The position numbers and the translations under genes are program-made. From CAZFGK01 sp964518635 (lineage in GTDB: Bacteria > Zixibacteria > MSB-5A5 > GN15 > FEB-12), in the NCBI GenBank assembly GCA_964518635.1, contig CAZFGK010000012.1, forward strand, positions 1-64,000: DNA of 64,000 bases, written 5' to 3'. The notes under the pieces are model-generated. The model did no database searches. It was not told the origin of the DNA and was given only the letters and a program-made list of their open reading frames with translations. Positions 53,005 to 61,835 of this stretch are shown piece after piece (position 1 is the stretch's first letter; every line of letters starts with the position of its first letter).

Positions 53005-53718
53005 CTAGCGTTTGAGATGCGTACGCTGGAGACCGAAACCAAGAGCCCAGGCACGCACAGCCGATGTCGCCATTTCGGGGGGATCAATCAGTTCCTTGTT
53101 GGACGGAACATCGAATTGCCCTTCCAGTTCAAGCACCGAAAATCCATGCACGATCGACCAGACCGCAGTGGCTGCATCGCAGATGTCCTGCTGACTGCTG
53201 ACTGAACCAACAAGAGGCGCGACCGCTTTCATGAGCGCAACATAGGCTGCTTCTGCCTGTGCGCAGTATTCCGGAAAGTCCTCCCTTGGTGGGAGTTCTT
53301 TGTGAAACATGGCGCGAAAATATCCCGGATTCTTTATTGCGAATCGGACATACTCCCCGGCTCCAACAGCGAGAGCATCGACTGAAGATAGCCCTGCAAC
53401 TCGCGGATCTTCCAGGCGAGGCATGTGGGCATTGAACATCCGAAATCCCTGTTCGCCGACTGCGGCAATAAGATGACGTCTGGAATCGAAATGACGATAG
53501 GCTGCGACATGGGAGGTGCCGATTTCACTCGCCAACGAACGAATAGAAAAATCGGCATTGGAAGATTCTGTAAGTCTTGCGACCGCAACTGCAATCAGTG
53601 CTTCCCGAAGATTCCCATGATGATAGGCACCAAATGGTTTGTGAGTATCGCTGGCAGCATGATGCGCGGCTTGATCCGGCTGCTGAGAGACTCCGTCCTG
53701 TTCGAGCTTCTTCTTCAT
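53005..53718 (-). CDS. TetR/AcrR-family transcriptional regulator
   Basis: About 237 residues from the ATG at 53718 (an ATG at 53820 would add 34 residues). The HTH is HHGNLREALIAVAVARL ... FSIRSLASEIGTSHVAAYRHFDSRRHLIAAV (about 30-75). The C-terminal ligand domain contains the WHG-type 'IVHGFSVLELEGQF' motif (TetR_C_33 pattern). It lies directly after the CarH-like gene and before DUF2878, so it is probably autoregulated with the lipid genes. Its ligand is unknown. Confidence 0.85.
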   Translation of the reverse strand: MKKKLEQDGVSQQPDQAAHHAASDTHKPFGAYHHGNLREALIAVAVARLTESSNADFSIRSLASEIGTSHVAAYRHFDSRRHLIAAVGEQGFRMFNAHMPRLEDPRVAGLSSVDALAVGAGEYVRFAIKNPGYFRAMFHKELPPREDFPEYCAQAEAAYVALMKAVAPLVGSVSSQQDICDAATAVWSIVHGFSVLELEGQFDVPSNKELIDPPEMATSAVRAWALGFGLQRTHLKR

Positions 53719-53844
53719 GGCTACCGGTGAAACATAGCAGAAAGCCACCCTGTTTCCAAATGTCGCTGAAAGCAAGGGAGGCTGACAGATACTCTGAATT
53801 GACGGCATGAAATCACTCATTCTATTGAATGCTCAAGAATTGGG

Positions 53845-54786
53845 TCATGGTTGTTGCTCAACGAGCATCGAAGCAAGCCGTGTTCGGAAACTACTGAAAT
53901 TATGGATGCCGACGACCTCCATCTTTCCAGAATTCGACTCGTAGATCCCGGCTGCGCGTCCGCCGATAAAAATGACCACATCTCGCGGGATGAGACTTTG
54001 CAACTGCTCAATTTCAGTCTCAGCTCGAAGATCAACTGACGGAAAAACAAAACTGAGTGCCACTGCTCGTGCTTTGAGCACATTTACGGCTTGTGCGATC
54101 TCCACGGCGGAGAGATTTGCGCCCAGATGAATGGCTCGCCATCCCTCCTGCGATGTGATCGCGGCTGCGATCATTGCGCCCAGCTCATGATGTTGTCCTG
54201 TTGTTGTCGCGGTCAATAGTATTGGGGCATCTGGCAGAGGCTGTATCTTCATGAGCACAGAGCCGAGGAAGTTTCGAATGACCGTCGAAGCAAGATGCTC
54301 CTGGACAATTCTAAGTTCGTTGGAACGCCAGAGTCGACCAATCTCTTCAAGTAGAGGGACTATGAATTGCTCCAGCAAAGGCATCTGACCAAGACGAACC
54401 GAGGCCTCAAGGAGAACCGCATTCAGACGGACATCATCCAGTGCCTGAATCGCCTGAATCGAGTCTGCCAGAAAGTGCATGCTGCTTCTGGAGTTTTTCT
54501 GCGAGGTTTTCTTTTTCTCTTCAAATCGCGCGTTAGTAAACTCTTCAAGCTGCGCAGTTGGCAAAGATGCAATGTCACCAATGCGATGCCCGAAGTCCTG
54601 AGCCCGCTGCAACAACGTCAGGCGACGGATATCTTCTGCAGTGTAGAGGCGACGATTTGTTTCTGTTCGAATCGGCCTGACCGCATGATATCGTCTCTCC
54701 CACATCCGAATCAGATGCTGACTCAACCCTGACTGCATCGATGCAGCTTCAATTCCAAACAGCCCGTCCGGACCCTTATTCTTCAT
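53845..54786 (-). CDS. CarH/LitR-like MerR regulator with B12-binding domain (putative photoreceptor)
   Basis: 313 residues. An N-terminal MerR winged helix (FGIEAASMQSGLSQHLIRMWERRY, residues 10-33) is followed by a four-helix cap and a B12-binding Rossmann domain. The cap has the signature W-x9-E-H: Trp153, Glu163, His164. The lower cobalt ligand motif reads GQHHELG at 197-203 (His200), with Gln in place of the usual Glu. In CarH/LitR these residues hold adenosylcobalamin, whose photolysis releases DNA. The start at 54786 has GAGG upstream. It is the first gene of the cluster and divergent from fasciclin, fitting light control of both. Confidence 0.86.
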   Translation of the reverse strand: MKNKGPDGLFGIEAASMQSGLSQHLIRMWERRYHAVRPIRTETNRRLYTAEDIRRLTLLQRAQDFGHRIGDIASLPTAQLEEFTNARFEEKKKTSQKNSRSSMHFLADSIQAIQALDDVRLNAVLLEASVRLGQMPLLEQFIVPLLEEIGRLWRSNELRIVQEHLASTVIRNFLGSVLMKIQPLPDAPILLTATTTGQHHELGAMIAAAITSQEGWRAIHLGANLSAVEIAQAVNVLKARAVALSFVFPSVDLRAETEIEQLQSLIPRDVVIFIGGRAAGIYESNSGKMEVVGIHNFSSFRTRLASMLVEQQP

Positions 54787-55051
54787 TGCAATATCCTCAT
54801 GTACATAGTATCGACAAGAGTAGTCGATAAATGGACAATAAGTCAACAGAAATTATCGTAACAACCTATAAGACCTTATAAAATGACCTGATCCCTATGA
54901 TGATAATGTACTCTATCATATTGTTCTGCAACTAGTTATAATTGATATTGAGAAAAATTTGACGTAATCAGAACTTTTTGAGCTGCAACTGGTTATATGC
55001 ACAAGAAACAGACATTACTTGAACACAATTCAACGGAGATTGAGAAAGAAA
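54787..55051. promoter_or_regulatory. Divergent promoter region of the CarH-like regulator and fasciclin gene
   Basis: A strongly AT-rich 265-base region. A direct repeat CTGCAACT-A/G-GTTATA occurs at 54926-54940 and 54983-54997. The first copy overlaps a TATAAT hexamer at 54937-54942, so it may combine operator and -10 element of the plus-strand gene. ATGTACAT (54793-54800) and TCGAC-n7-GTCGA are short palindromes near the regulator start. The role as CarH operator is inferred. Confidence 0.45.
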
Positions 55052-56077
55052 ATGAAACGTACTACTCTGATGGGCAGAATCGTCGCCCTCGCCGCCCTTC
55101 TCACCTTTACCACCATTGGATGTTCTGACGACAAGAACAACCCGGTCAATCCAAGTGCAAACACCCCGACCCTAGACATCGTTGAGACTGCTCAGGCCGC
55201 CGGTAATTTCACCACCCTACTCGCTGCTGCCGAGGCCGCTGGTCTTGTTGGTGCCCTCAAAGGGGATGGTCCAATGACAGTCTTCGCGCCGACCGACGCC
55301 GCATTTGCGATGCTTCCGGCTGGTGCACTTGATGCCCTCCTTGCTGATCCGGATGCCCTTACCGCAACCTTGCTCTACCACGTGGTTGCTGACGAAGTCA
55401 CTGCCGCCGAAGTCGTCACCCTCACCAGTGCCCCGACATTAAATGGCGCGAATCTGGCGATCTCGATTACAGGTGACAGCAAGGTGAAGATCAACAATGC
55501 GATTGTGACCGTCACCGACATCAGAGCAAAGAATGGTATCATTCATGTGATTGATGCGGTCATGCTTCCCCCGACTGCCTCCTCCCCGGCTCTCACTGCC
55601 GGTGCCGCTGGCTACACCTTTGGTGGTGGCTGGATTGCTCAGGCGATCCGTGATGGTAAGCTCAAATGGCTGACGAGCCGTCTTTCCTTGTACACCGTTG
55701 CGCAGTTGACGGGACTTCCGACTCTCACTACTGCGGTGAAAGCGGCCGGCCTTCGCACGACACTGATCACCGGTGGACCGTTCACTCTCTTCGGACCGAC
55801 AGAAGAGGCCTTTGCGGCACTGCCGGCAGGAACGGTTGCGTCACTTCTTCAGAATCCGACCGTCCTGCAAGATATCCTTCTCTACCATGTCGTCCCTGCA
55901 AAGGTCACTTCTGCGCAGGTGGTGACGCTGACTGAAGCGACGATGGCAAACGGTGACAAGGTGAGCATTGCGGTCAACGGCGGTGTCAAAGTGAATGACG
56001 CTAATGTGATCGTAGTTGATATCCCGGCGCGCAACGGGGTGCTTCACCTGATCGATGGCGTCCTGATCCCCGAATAA
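55052..56077 (+). CDS. Fasciclin-domain (FAS1) lipoprotein
   Basis: 341 residues. The lipoprotein signal ends TTIGC (Cys25). Two FAS1 domains follow, about 40-175 and 195-340, each with the pattern TVFAPTDAAFAMLPAG/FTLFGPTEEAFAALPAG, LLYHVV and a closing IDGVLIP/IDAVMLP. FAS1 proteins act in adhesion. The start at 55052 is preceded by AGAAAGAAA. It is divergent from the CarH-like regulator and ends with a terminator; the codon use (GCC/ACC) is more GC-rich than its neighbours, hinting at high expression. Confidence 0.9.
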   Translation: MKRTTLMGRIVALAALLTFTTIGCSDDKNNPVNPSANTPTLDIVETAQAAGNFTTLLAAAEAAGLVGALKGDGPMTVFAPTDAAFAMLPAGALDALLADPDALTATLLYHVVADEVTAAEVVTLTSAPTLNGANLAISITGDSKVKINNAIVTVTDIRAKNGIIHVIDAVMLPPTASSPALTAGAAGYTFGGGWIAQAIRDGKLKWLTSRLSLYTVAQLTGLPTLTTAVKAAGLRTTLITGGPFTLFGPTEEAFAALPAGTVASLLQNPTVLQDILLYHVVPAKVTSAQVVTLTEATMANGDKVSIAVNGGVKVNDANVIVVDIPARNGVLHLIDGVLIPE

Positions 56078-56108
56078 TTCCGACGTCCCTATTTCTCTTC
56101 CTCCATAC

Positions 56109-56144
56109 GAGAGCCGGATTGTTGTTTCGACAATCCGGCTCTTC
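56109..56144. terminator. Bidirectional terminator between fasciclin and SafE-like genes
   Basis: GAGCCGGATTGT-TGTTTCG-ACAATCCGGCTC is a perfect 12-pair stem (56111-56141) between two convergent stops. A short T-rich flank is seen on the plus strand, and the repeat is symmetric. Confidence 0.75.
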
Positions 56145-56181
56145 ATCATTGAGAGGCGTTTTTTTAGGGAATCAGAAAGAG

Positions 56182-56913
56182 CTACTTACAACACTCATGC
56201 ACCGTCCGGGGATTTTCGGCCGCACGTTGTTCGAGATTCGGGCTGAGATAGGGAATCCCGAGCGACAGACCACGCAAGATCAGAAGAATTCCCATGACTA
56301 ACGCACCGACCGGAATCAGCTTTGAAGAAAAATGGCGCAGCTTCGCAGGAAGGAATGCTCCAAGATAGGAAACCGTCAAAAGTGCCGGGATAGTACCAAG
56401 TCCGAAGAAGAACATTGAAAGTGAACCATCAATCCAGTTCCCCGTAGCTGCCGCTGCCGCCAGTGCGACATAGAGGAGTCCGCAAGGCAGAAAGCCATTG
56501 AGAAGTCCGATCCCGAACAGTGAGAGAAATTTCGGAGATCGAAAAAGTCTCGACCAAAAATCTCGTATGCGATTAGTAAGTGAAAGTAGCCATGAATTTG
56601 GCTGTAGTCGATGCAACGCACTCGGCACCCAAAGAGACAAACCAAGCGTAATGAGAATAATCAGACCGGCGATGAGCGAAAGCCCCTGCTGGAATCCGGC
56701 AAAAGAAAGCATCTGCCCAAACGATCCGACCATCACTCCGAGCAGCATATAGGTCAGCACTCTGCCGACATGGTAGGCAAGTCTATGCAAGAGCAGCAGA
56801 GTGCGGGAATGTTTCGTTGCCGGAAGGGCAAGAGCGATCGGGCCGCACATCCCAATGCAATGCAGACTGCCGACAATTCCCAATCCCAATGCTGACCAGA
56901 GAATCGGATTCAT
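56182..56913 (-). CDS. SafE/UreH-like membrane transporter of the cbb3 locus
   Basis: 243 residues with six transmembrane segments. It opens LGLGIVGSLHCIGMCGPIALAL, a Cys-rich metal-site motif known from the sulfite-exporter TauE/SafE and DsbD-like family proteins of cbb3 maturation loci; the second-half LFGIGLLNGFLPCGLLYVAL repeats the glycine/cysteine pattern. Copper delivery or thiol redox in oxidase assembly is inferred. The end HECCK is Cys-rich. It overlaps fixH by ATGA. Confidence 0.8.
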   Translation of the reverse strand: MNPILWSALGLGIVGSLHCIGMCGPIALALPATKHSRTLLLLHRLAYHVGRVLTYMLLGVMVGSFGQMLSFAGFQQGLSLIAGLIILITLGLSLWVPSALHRLQPNSWLLSLTNRIRDFWSRLFRSPKFLSLFGIGLLNGFLPCGLLYVALAAAAATGNWIDGSLSMFFFGLGTIPALLTVSYLGAFLPAKLRHFSSKLIPVGALVMGILLILRGLSLGIPYLSPNLEQRAAENPRTVHECCK

Positions 56914-57389
56914 TTTGCGATCATCACTTCATGTTCGGTGCGATAACGCTGTCCGTTCATCATCCAGACCAGATCAGCTCGCCAGAAGCCGGGGCGCAAT
57001 CTTGGATCGTGCAGATGCCCTGCTCCCTGTTCATTGAGTGGAACCGCGGAGGCGAAGTCTGATTGCTTCATCGAGGGGCGATAAAGAAGTAGACTACACG
57101 CCGCTATCTCAGTTCGAATCGTATCCGGAAACTGAATCTGAATCTCGGACATTGCAACTGAGTAGTGAAAGCTGGGCAATGACGGGAGTAACTGTGTTCG
57201 CTGACGCTCGTCGATTCGCTCCTGAAATGCCTGCCCCTTCGCGTAGTAATCCGGCTCGACCAGATCGACCTGCTGCATCACGGCAATGCCGACCAGACCG
57301 AACATGAACAAGACAAAGCCGATATACAGGGCGGCAATCCCCCATCCCCAACGAGATGACTTTGCCGTGATACTATTGTTTGTGCTCAT
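56910..57389 (-). CDS. fixH: FixH-family protein
   Basis: 159 residues: one N-terminal membrane helix (WGIAALYIGFVLFMFGLVGI) followed by a periplasmic beta domain with VEPDYYAKGQAFQERID and LRPGFWRADLVWMMNG, the family's typical landmarks. FixH/CcoH is needed for cbb3 oxidase maturation. The start at 57389 (MSTNNSITAK) has GGGAA eight bases upstream and overlaps the ccoG 3' end by 17 bases. An upstream in-frame start at 57491 lies inside ccoG. Confidence 0.85.
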   Translation of the reverse strand: MSTNNSITAKSSRWGWGIAALYIGFVLFMFGLVGIAVMQQVDLVEPDYYAKGQAFQERIDERQRTQLLPSLPSFHYSVAMSEIQIQFPDTIRTEIAACSLLLYRPSMKQSDFASAVPLNEQGAGHLHDPRLRPGFWRADLVWMMNGQRYRTEHEVMIAK

Positions 57390-58821
57390 CAGCTTCCCTT
57401 TCACGTTCAGATTCACGTTTCTGCTGATCGCTCGGACCGACAAACGTGGTCGATACTGTTTCAAGCTCCTCGCCGTTTGAACGGATTTCAATTCGTATCG
57501 GAGTCGTCGCGAGATAGAGTTTTTTCTTCGGAATTTCTATTGAAAAGACCGTTTCATCCTGCCCTTCCGGCGGCAATATCAATTCCGGTCCAAGTATCTG
57601 TATCGTCCCTTGTACTCCTGCCAATGAGAGCTGCAAAGGAAGCTCGCGCGGAGTTTTGTTTGTTCCTCGAAAGGTGTAGACATTTCGAATATTTCCATTA
57701 TCAAGCTCTTCAAACAACGACCCCGTCGTCCGCAGAATGGCACACTCTATCGGAGTACGCAGTATCATCAGAGTCGAAGTCGTGATGAGCAGAATGACCA
57801 GAAAGACAGAATAGAGAATGATACGCGGTGTGAAGACGCGCTTTCCTCCCGATGCGATCTGATTCATTGAGGCATAACGGATCAATCCCGGTGCGAATCC
57901 GACTCCGGCCATCGTTCGATCACAGGCGTCCATGCAGGCAGTACAATTCACACACTCTAACTGGGTGCCATGACGAATATCGATACCAGTCGGGCAGACT
58001 TTTACGCAGACCGAACAGTCAACGCAATCCCCTTTCTCGATTCGGGGGGCTGAGCGTGAAAGCGGCGCGCGTGGTTCCCCTCGTTTGTGGTCATACATCA
58101 CGACCATCGAATTGGAATCAAGCAGCACTCCCTGAAGTCGCCCATAGGGGCAGACGAGTGTACAGGCCTGCTCACGAAACCAGGTAAAGACCCAGAAGAA
58201 AACGAGTGAGAATACTATCATGGCGATAAATCCGACGAGATGCTCACTGGGGGGTGATGTCACGATCTCCTTGAGGGCATCAAAGCCAATGATATACGCA
58301 AGAAACGTATTCCCGATCAGGAATGAGAGGACGAAGAAAATGCTGAACTTGAGAGTTCGCTTACTCCATTTATCCGCGTTCCACTCCTGATGGTCAAGTT
58401 GACGCTGCGCCGGACCGTTCCCTTCGATGGCATACTCGATCTTTCGAAAGAGCATCTCCAGAAAGATAGTCTGTGGGCAGACCCATCCGCAGAAGAGTCG
58501 CCCCCAGATAGTGGTAAACCAGATGATGAAGACAAACAGGGTGATCGATGCCAGCACAAACAGATGTAAATCCTGCGGCCAGAAGACCAATCCGAAAATG
58601 AAAAAGTGCCGATGAATGATGTCGAACTGTAGTAACGGATGCCCACTGACTTTGATCAACGGAGCGAGAAAGAGAAAGGCGAGCAGAAACCAGGAGAGAT
58701 AGGTCCGCGCGGTATAATATCTCCCCTGAGGTTTGACTGGATACACCCAAACCCGTTTCCCTCTCCTGTCCATGGTCGCGGGTTGATCGCGAAATGATTC
58801 TGTTTCACCCTTATTGGGCAA
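57373..58821 (-). CDS. ccoG: Cytochrome c oxidase accessory protein CcoG (polyferredoxin)
   Basis: 482 residues. It starts near ESFRD...GKRVWVYPVKPQGRYYTAR, has about five transmembrane segments with CGWVCPQTIFLEMLF and CTLVCPYGRLQG, then two 4Fe-4S motifs CVDCSVCVKVCPTGID and CVNCTACMDACDRTM, and a C-terminal Ig-like domain (FixG_C, about 390-475). Its proposed role is copper reduction or insertion for cbb3 assembly. The start is TTG at 58821 with GGGAG six bases upstream. It overlaps ccoP by eleven bases. Confidence 0.88.
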   Translation of the reverse strand: MPNKGETESFRDQPATMDRRGKRVWVYPVKPQGRYYTARTYLSWFLLAFLFLAPLIKVSGHPLLQFDIIHRHFFIFGLVFWPQDLHLFVLASITLFVFIIWFTTIWGRLFCGWVCPQTIFLEMLFRKIEYAIEGNGPAQRQLDHQEWNADKWSKRTLKFSIFFVLSFLIGNTFLAYIIGFDALKEIVTSPPSEHLVGFIAMIVFSLVFFWVFTWFREQACTLVCPYGRLQGVLLDSNSMVVMYDHKRGEPRAPLSRSAPRIEKGDCVDCSVCVKVCPTGIDIRHGTQLECVNCTACMDACDRTMAGVGFAPGLIRYASMNQIASGGKRVFTPRIILYSVFLVILLITTSTLMILRTPIECAILRTTGSLFEELDNGNIRNVYTFRGTNKTPRELPLQLSLAGVQGTIQILGPELILPPEGQDETVFSIEIPKKKLYLATTPIRIEIRSNGEELETVSTTFVGPSDQQKRESEREREADEHKQ

Positions 58822-59485
58822 CAAGTTCTCCCTGCGGCGGTTTTGCTTTTGGCGGATTGGTTCCTCGCAAGGTAAGCACGAAGCTGGCAACCTGCGCGAT
58901 CTGATCCGGTTTGAGTTCGTAGCGCCACGTGATCATCCCTTTGGCAGGAACACCAAATTTGATTGTCTTCGAAATATTGTCGATCCCCGCACCGTGCAAC
59001 CAGTAGTCATCGGTCAGATTCGGACCGATTCCCCCTTCCCCGAGTTGACCATGACAGTTGACACACTTGATTGTCCAGATCGCTTTTCCCGCATCCAGAT
59101 CAGCCGGCTCGGTGAGTGCTACGTAGGTGGCGGTGTCGTCTTCACGTCTCTCTTCAACTCGAGCGACTTTCGGAGCAACTGCAAATTTTGGTGCGTTCGG
59201 ATCTGCGTAGTAGACCGGAATATATTTCGGAATGATTCCAAAGTAATGCGGAGTAGGGTCGTAGCGTACGTAGGCGGAATTCATCTCGAGCTTGTATTCA
59301 TCCGCGCTCAGATAACCTATCTGAAAGACATGGAAGTAGAGTAGATAGACGAACGCCCAGATAGTAGTAAGCACAAACAGCCAGACCCACCACTCCGGAA
59401 GATCATTGTCAAGTTCTCGAATCCCGTCATATTCATGATCGGTCATCAGCTTGTCATCAAACGGCGTTTGATTCATCTCGTTCAT
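58811..59485 (-). CDS. ccoP: cbb3-type cytochrome oxidase subunit CcoP, single-heme form
   Basis: 224 residues. An N-terminal cytoplasmic segment and one membrane helix (WWVWLFVLTTIWAFVYLLYF) precede a periplasmic cytochrome c domain with one CVNCH motif and GIGPNLTDDYW, and a methionine ligand in AKGMITW. Most proteobacterial CcoP have two heme motifs; only one is present here. The start at 59485 overlaps the ccoQ stop (ATGA). It passes electrons to the CcoO/CcoN core. Confidence 0.87.
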   Translation of the reverse strand: MNEMNQTPFDDKLMTDHEYDGIRELDNDLPEWWVWLFVLTTIWAFVYLLYFHVFQIGYLSADEYKLEMNSAYVRYDPTPHYFGIIPKYIPVYYADPNAPKFAVAPKVARVEERREDDTATYVALTEPADLDAGKAIWTIKCVNCHGQLGEGGIGPNLTDDYWLHGAGIDNISKTIKFGVPAKGMITWRYELKPDQIAQVASFVLTLRGTNPPKAKPPQGELVAQ

Positions 59486-59676
59486 GATCGGCTCCTCTGT
59501 TCAGCGGGATGAGTTTCATCATCGACAAGTGGCAGACGAGAGAATCGATCGATATCTTTCTTGCTGAGCCGAAGGGCCCAGATCACCGCCACGATGAATA
59601 TCAGGAGGGCGAACAGAAGTCCGACCATCCCGATTACATCAACATTCGAAATTTCAGTCAATGCTCCACGAAACAT
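59482..59676 (-). CDS. ccoQ: cbb3 oxidase subunit CcoQ
   Basis: 64 residues, with one transmembrane helix (VIGMVGLLFALLIFIVAVIWALRL) and a polar tail DIDRFSRLPLVDDE, typical for CcoQ/FixQ, a small subunit stabilising the complex. It shares one base with the ccoNO stop and overlaps ccoP by four bases. Confidence 0.82.
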   Translation of the reverse strand: MFRGALTEISNVDVIGMVGLLFALLIFIVAVIWALRLSKKDIDRFSRLPLVDDETHPAEQRSRS

Positions 59677-61820
59677 CAGTTTCCTCCTCCCGATGCACGC
59701 GCCGAATTCGATTCTTTCTTGATGTCCGTCCCCAATCGTTGGAGATAAGCAATGAGTGCGATAATCTCCCGATCAGTCGGACAGTCGATTCCGGCATCTT
59801 TCAGATTAACTGCTACTTTTGCCGACTGGGTAGCGACATCAGAGTTTGCGGTGGCATCATACCCCGGTGGGTACGGCACTCCGAATGTCTGAAACGCCCT
59901 GATCTTTGCACCAGTGGTAGTGGTATCCAGTCTGTTTTCTCCCAACCACGGGAATGCGGGCATGAGTGATCCCGGCGACATTGAAGTCGGGTCGACCATA
60001 TGCTGATAGTGCCATGCATCCGGATATTTTCCACCCACTCGCATCAGATCCGGACCGGTTCGTTTTGAACCCCACTGGAAGGGATGGTCATACACATACT
60101 CACCGGCTTTGGAGTATTCACCATATCGCTCTGTCTCGGAGCGGAACGGACGAATCATCTGTGAATGACAGGTAAAGCACCCTTCACGTACATAGATATC
60201 ACGACCATGCAACTCGAGCGGCGTCAATGGTTCGACCGCAGCGATTGTCGGAACGTTAGACTTCACGAGGAAAGTTGGCAACAACTGCACAAGCCCGCCG
60301 ATGATCACGGCAACAAGGGAAAGAACCGTAAAGGGGATCAGTTTCCCTTCAAGCCATCGGTGTGTCCATTTCTTTTCAGTTGAATGGGAGGTTGCAACAA
60401 CCTTCGCCGGAACCTGAACGCTCTCTTCGTCCAGTTTCCCTTTCCCCATTGTTTTAAGCAGGTTGTACATGCCGATAATCACCGATACAAGGAAAAGAGT
60501 GCCGCCGACAGAGCGGATGACATACATCGGTACCACTTGCAAAACGGTCTCCAGAAAATTCGGATAGCGAAGGATTCCATCCGGCGTGAATTCCTGAAGC
60601 ATCAGCCCCTGCGCGATTCCGGCGAAGTACATTGGCAGGGCGTAGACCACGATACCAATGGTACCCAGCCAGAAGTGCAGATTCGCGAGTCGATCAGAAT
60701 AGAGTGTCGTCTTGAACATGCGAGGGATCATCCAGTACAGGATCCCGAAAGTCAGAAAACCATTCCAGCCGAGTGCACCCACATGGGTGTGCGCAATTGT
60801 CCAGTCCGTGAAATGTGAGAGAGCGTTCACACTCTTGATCGACAGCAGTGGTCCTTCGAAAGTTGCCATCCCATATGCGGTCACCGCGACTACCATGAAT
60901 TTCAGAACGACATCGGTGCGGACTTTATCCCACGCACCGCGAAGAGTCAGCAGACCGTTCAGCATCCCTCCCCATGACGGCGCAATCAGCATGATCGAAA
61001 AAACCGAACCAAGTGACTGTGCCCAGTCAGGCAGAGCTGAATACAGAAGATGATGCGGACCCGCCCAGATATAGAGGAAGATCAACGCCCAGAAGTGAAT
61101 GATCGATAGACGATAGGAAAAGACTGGTCGATCTGCCGCCTTTGGCATGAAGTAGTACATAAGTCCCAGATACGGGGTAGTCAGGAAGAATGCGACGGCG
61201 TTGTGTCCATACCACCATTGTACGAGCGCATCCTGCACTCCTGCGTAGAATGAATAACTCTTGAACAGAGATATCGGCAGTGCCATCGAGTTGACGACAT
61301 GAAGCATCGTCACCGTCACCCAGGTCGCAATGTAAAACCAGATCGCGACATACATGTGCGGCTCACGCCTTTTGATGATCGTGCCGAAAAGATTGATACC
61401 GAACGAAATCCAGACGACTGCGATCATGATATCAATCGGCCATTCGAGTTCGGCGTACTCTTTGCCAGTAGTGATACCAAATGGCAAAGTGAGCGCGGCG
61501 GCAACAATGATCAATTGCCATCCCCAGAAGTGGAATTTGCTGACTGCATCGCTGAACATCCGCGCTTTGCAGAGTCGCTGCAGCGAGTAGTAGATCCCCG
61601 CAAACATTCCGTTCCCCACAAAAGCAAAGATCACGGCATTGGTATGCAGGGGGCGCAGGTGTGAGTAGGTGGTTATCGGAATACCGAAATTGAGTGCCGG
61701 CAAGTAGAGCTGAACAGCGATCAACACTCCCACCAACATCCCGACCACCCCCCAGATGAGAGTAGCAATCGAGAAATCTCGAACGATGCGATTGTCATAG
61801 ACAATGGTTTCAGTCGACAT
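59676..61820 (-). CDS. ccoN: cbb3 cytochrome c oxidase subunits I and II fused (CcoNO)
   Basis: 714 residues. Residues 1 to about 480 are CcoN: twelve helices with heme/CuB histidines in TYSHLRPLHTNAVIF, GHNAVAFFLTTPYLGL, GPHHLLYSALPDW and TIAHTHVGALGWNG. From about 490 a CcoO part follows: membrane anchor (LIPFTVLSLVAVIIGGLVQ), heme motif CFTCHSQM with Cys548, and a methionine in SLMPAFPWL. A fused CcoNO polypeptide is known from Bacteroidetes and relatives. It reduces O2 to water with high affinity and pumps protons. Confidence 0.92.
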   Translation of the reverse strand: MSTETIVYDNRIVRDFSIATLIWGVVGMLVGVLIAVQLYLPALNFGIPITTYSHLRPLHTNAVIFAFVGNGMFAGIYYSLQRLCKARMFSDAVSKFHFWGWQLIIVAAALTLPFGITTGKEYAELEWPIDIMIAVVWISFGINLFGTIIKRREPHMYVAIWFYIATWVTVTMLHVVNSMALPISLFKSYSFYAGVQDALVQWWYGHNAVAFFLTTPYLGLMYYFMPKAADRPVFSYRLSIIHFWALIFLYIWAGPHHLLYSALPDWAQSLGSVFSIMLIAPSWGGMLNGLLTLRGAWDKVRTDVVLKFMVVAVTAYGMATFEGPLLSIKSVNALSHFTDWTIAHTHVGALGWNGFLTFGILYWMIPRMFKTTLYSDRLANLHFWLGTIGIVVYALPMYFAGIAQGLMLQEFTPDGILRYPNFLETVLQVVPMYVIRSVGGTLFLVSVIIGMYNLLKTMGKGKLDEESVQVPAKVVATSHSTEKKWTHRWLEGKLIPFTVLSLVAVIIGGLVQLLPTFLVKSNVPTIAAVEPLTPLELHGRDIYVREGCFTCHSQMIRPFRSETERYGEYSKAGEYVYDHPFQWGSKRTGPDLMRVGGKYPDAWHYQHMVDPTSMSPGSLMPAFPWLGENRLDTTTTGAKIRAFQTFGVPYPPGYDATANSDVATQSAKVAVNLKDAGIDCPTDREIIALIAYLQRLGTDIKKESNSARASGGGN

Positions 61821-61835
61821 ACTTCTGCAATCCTA

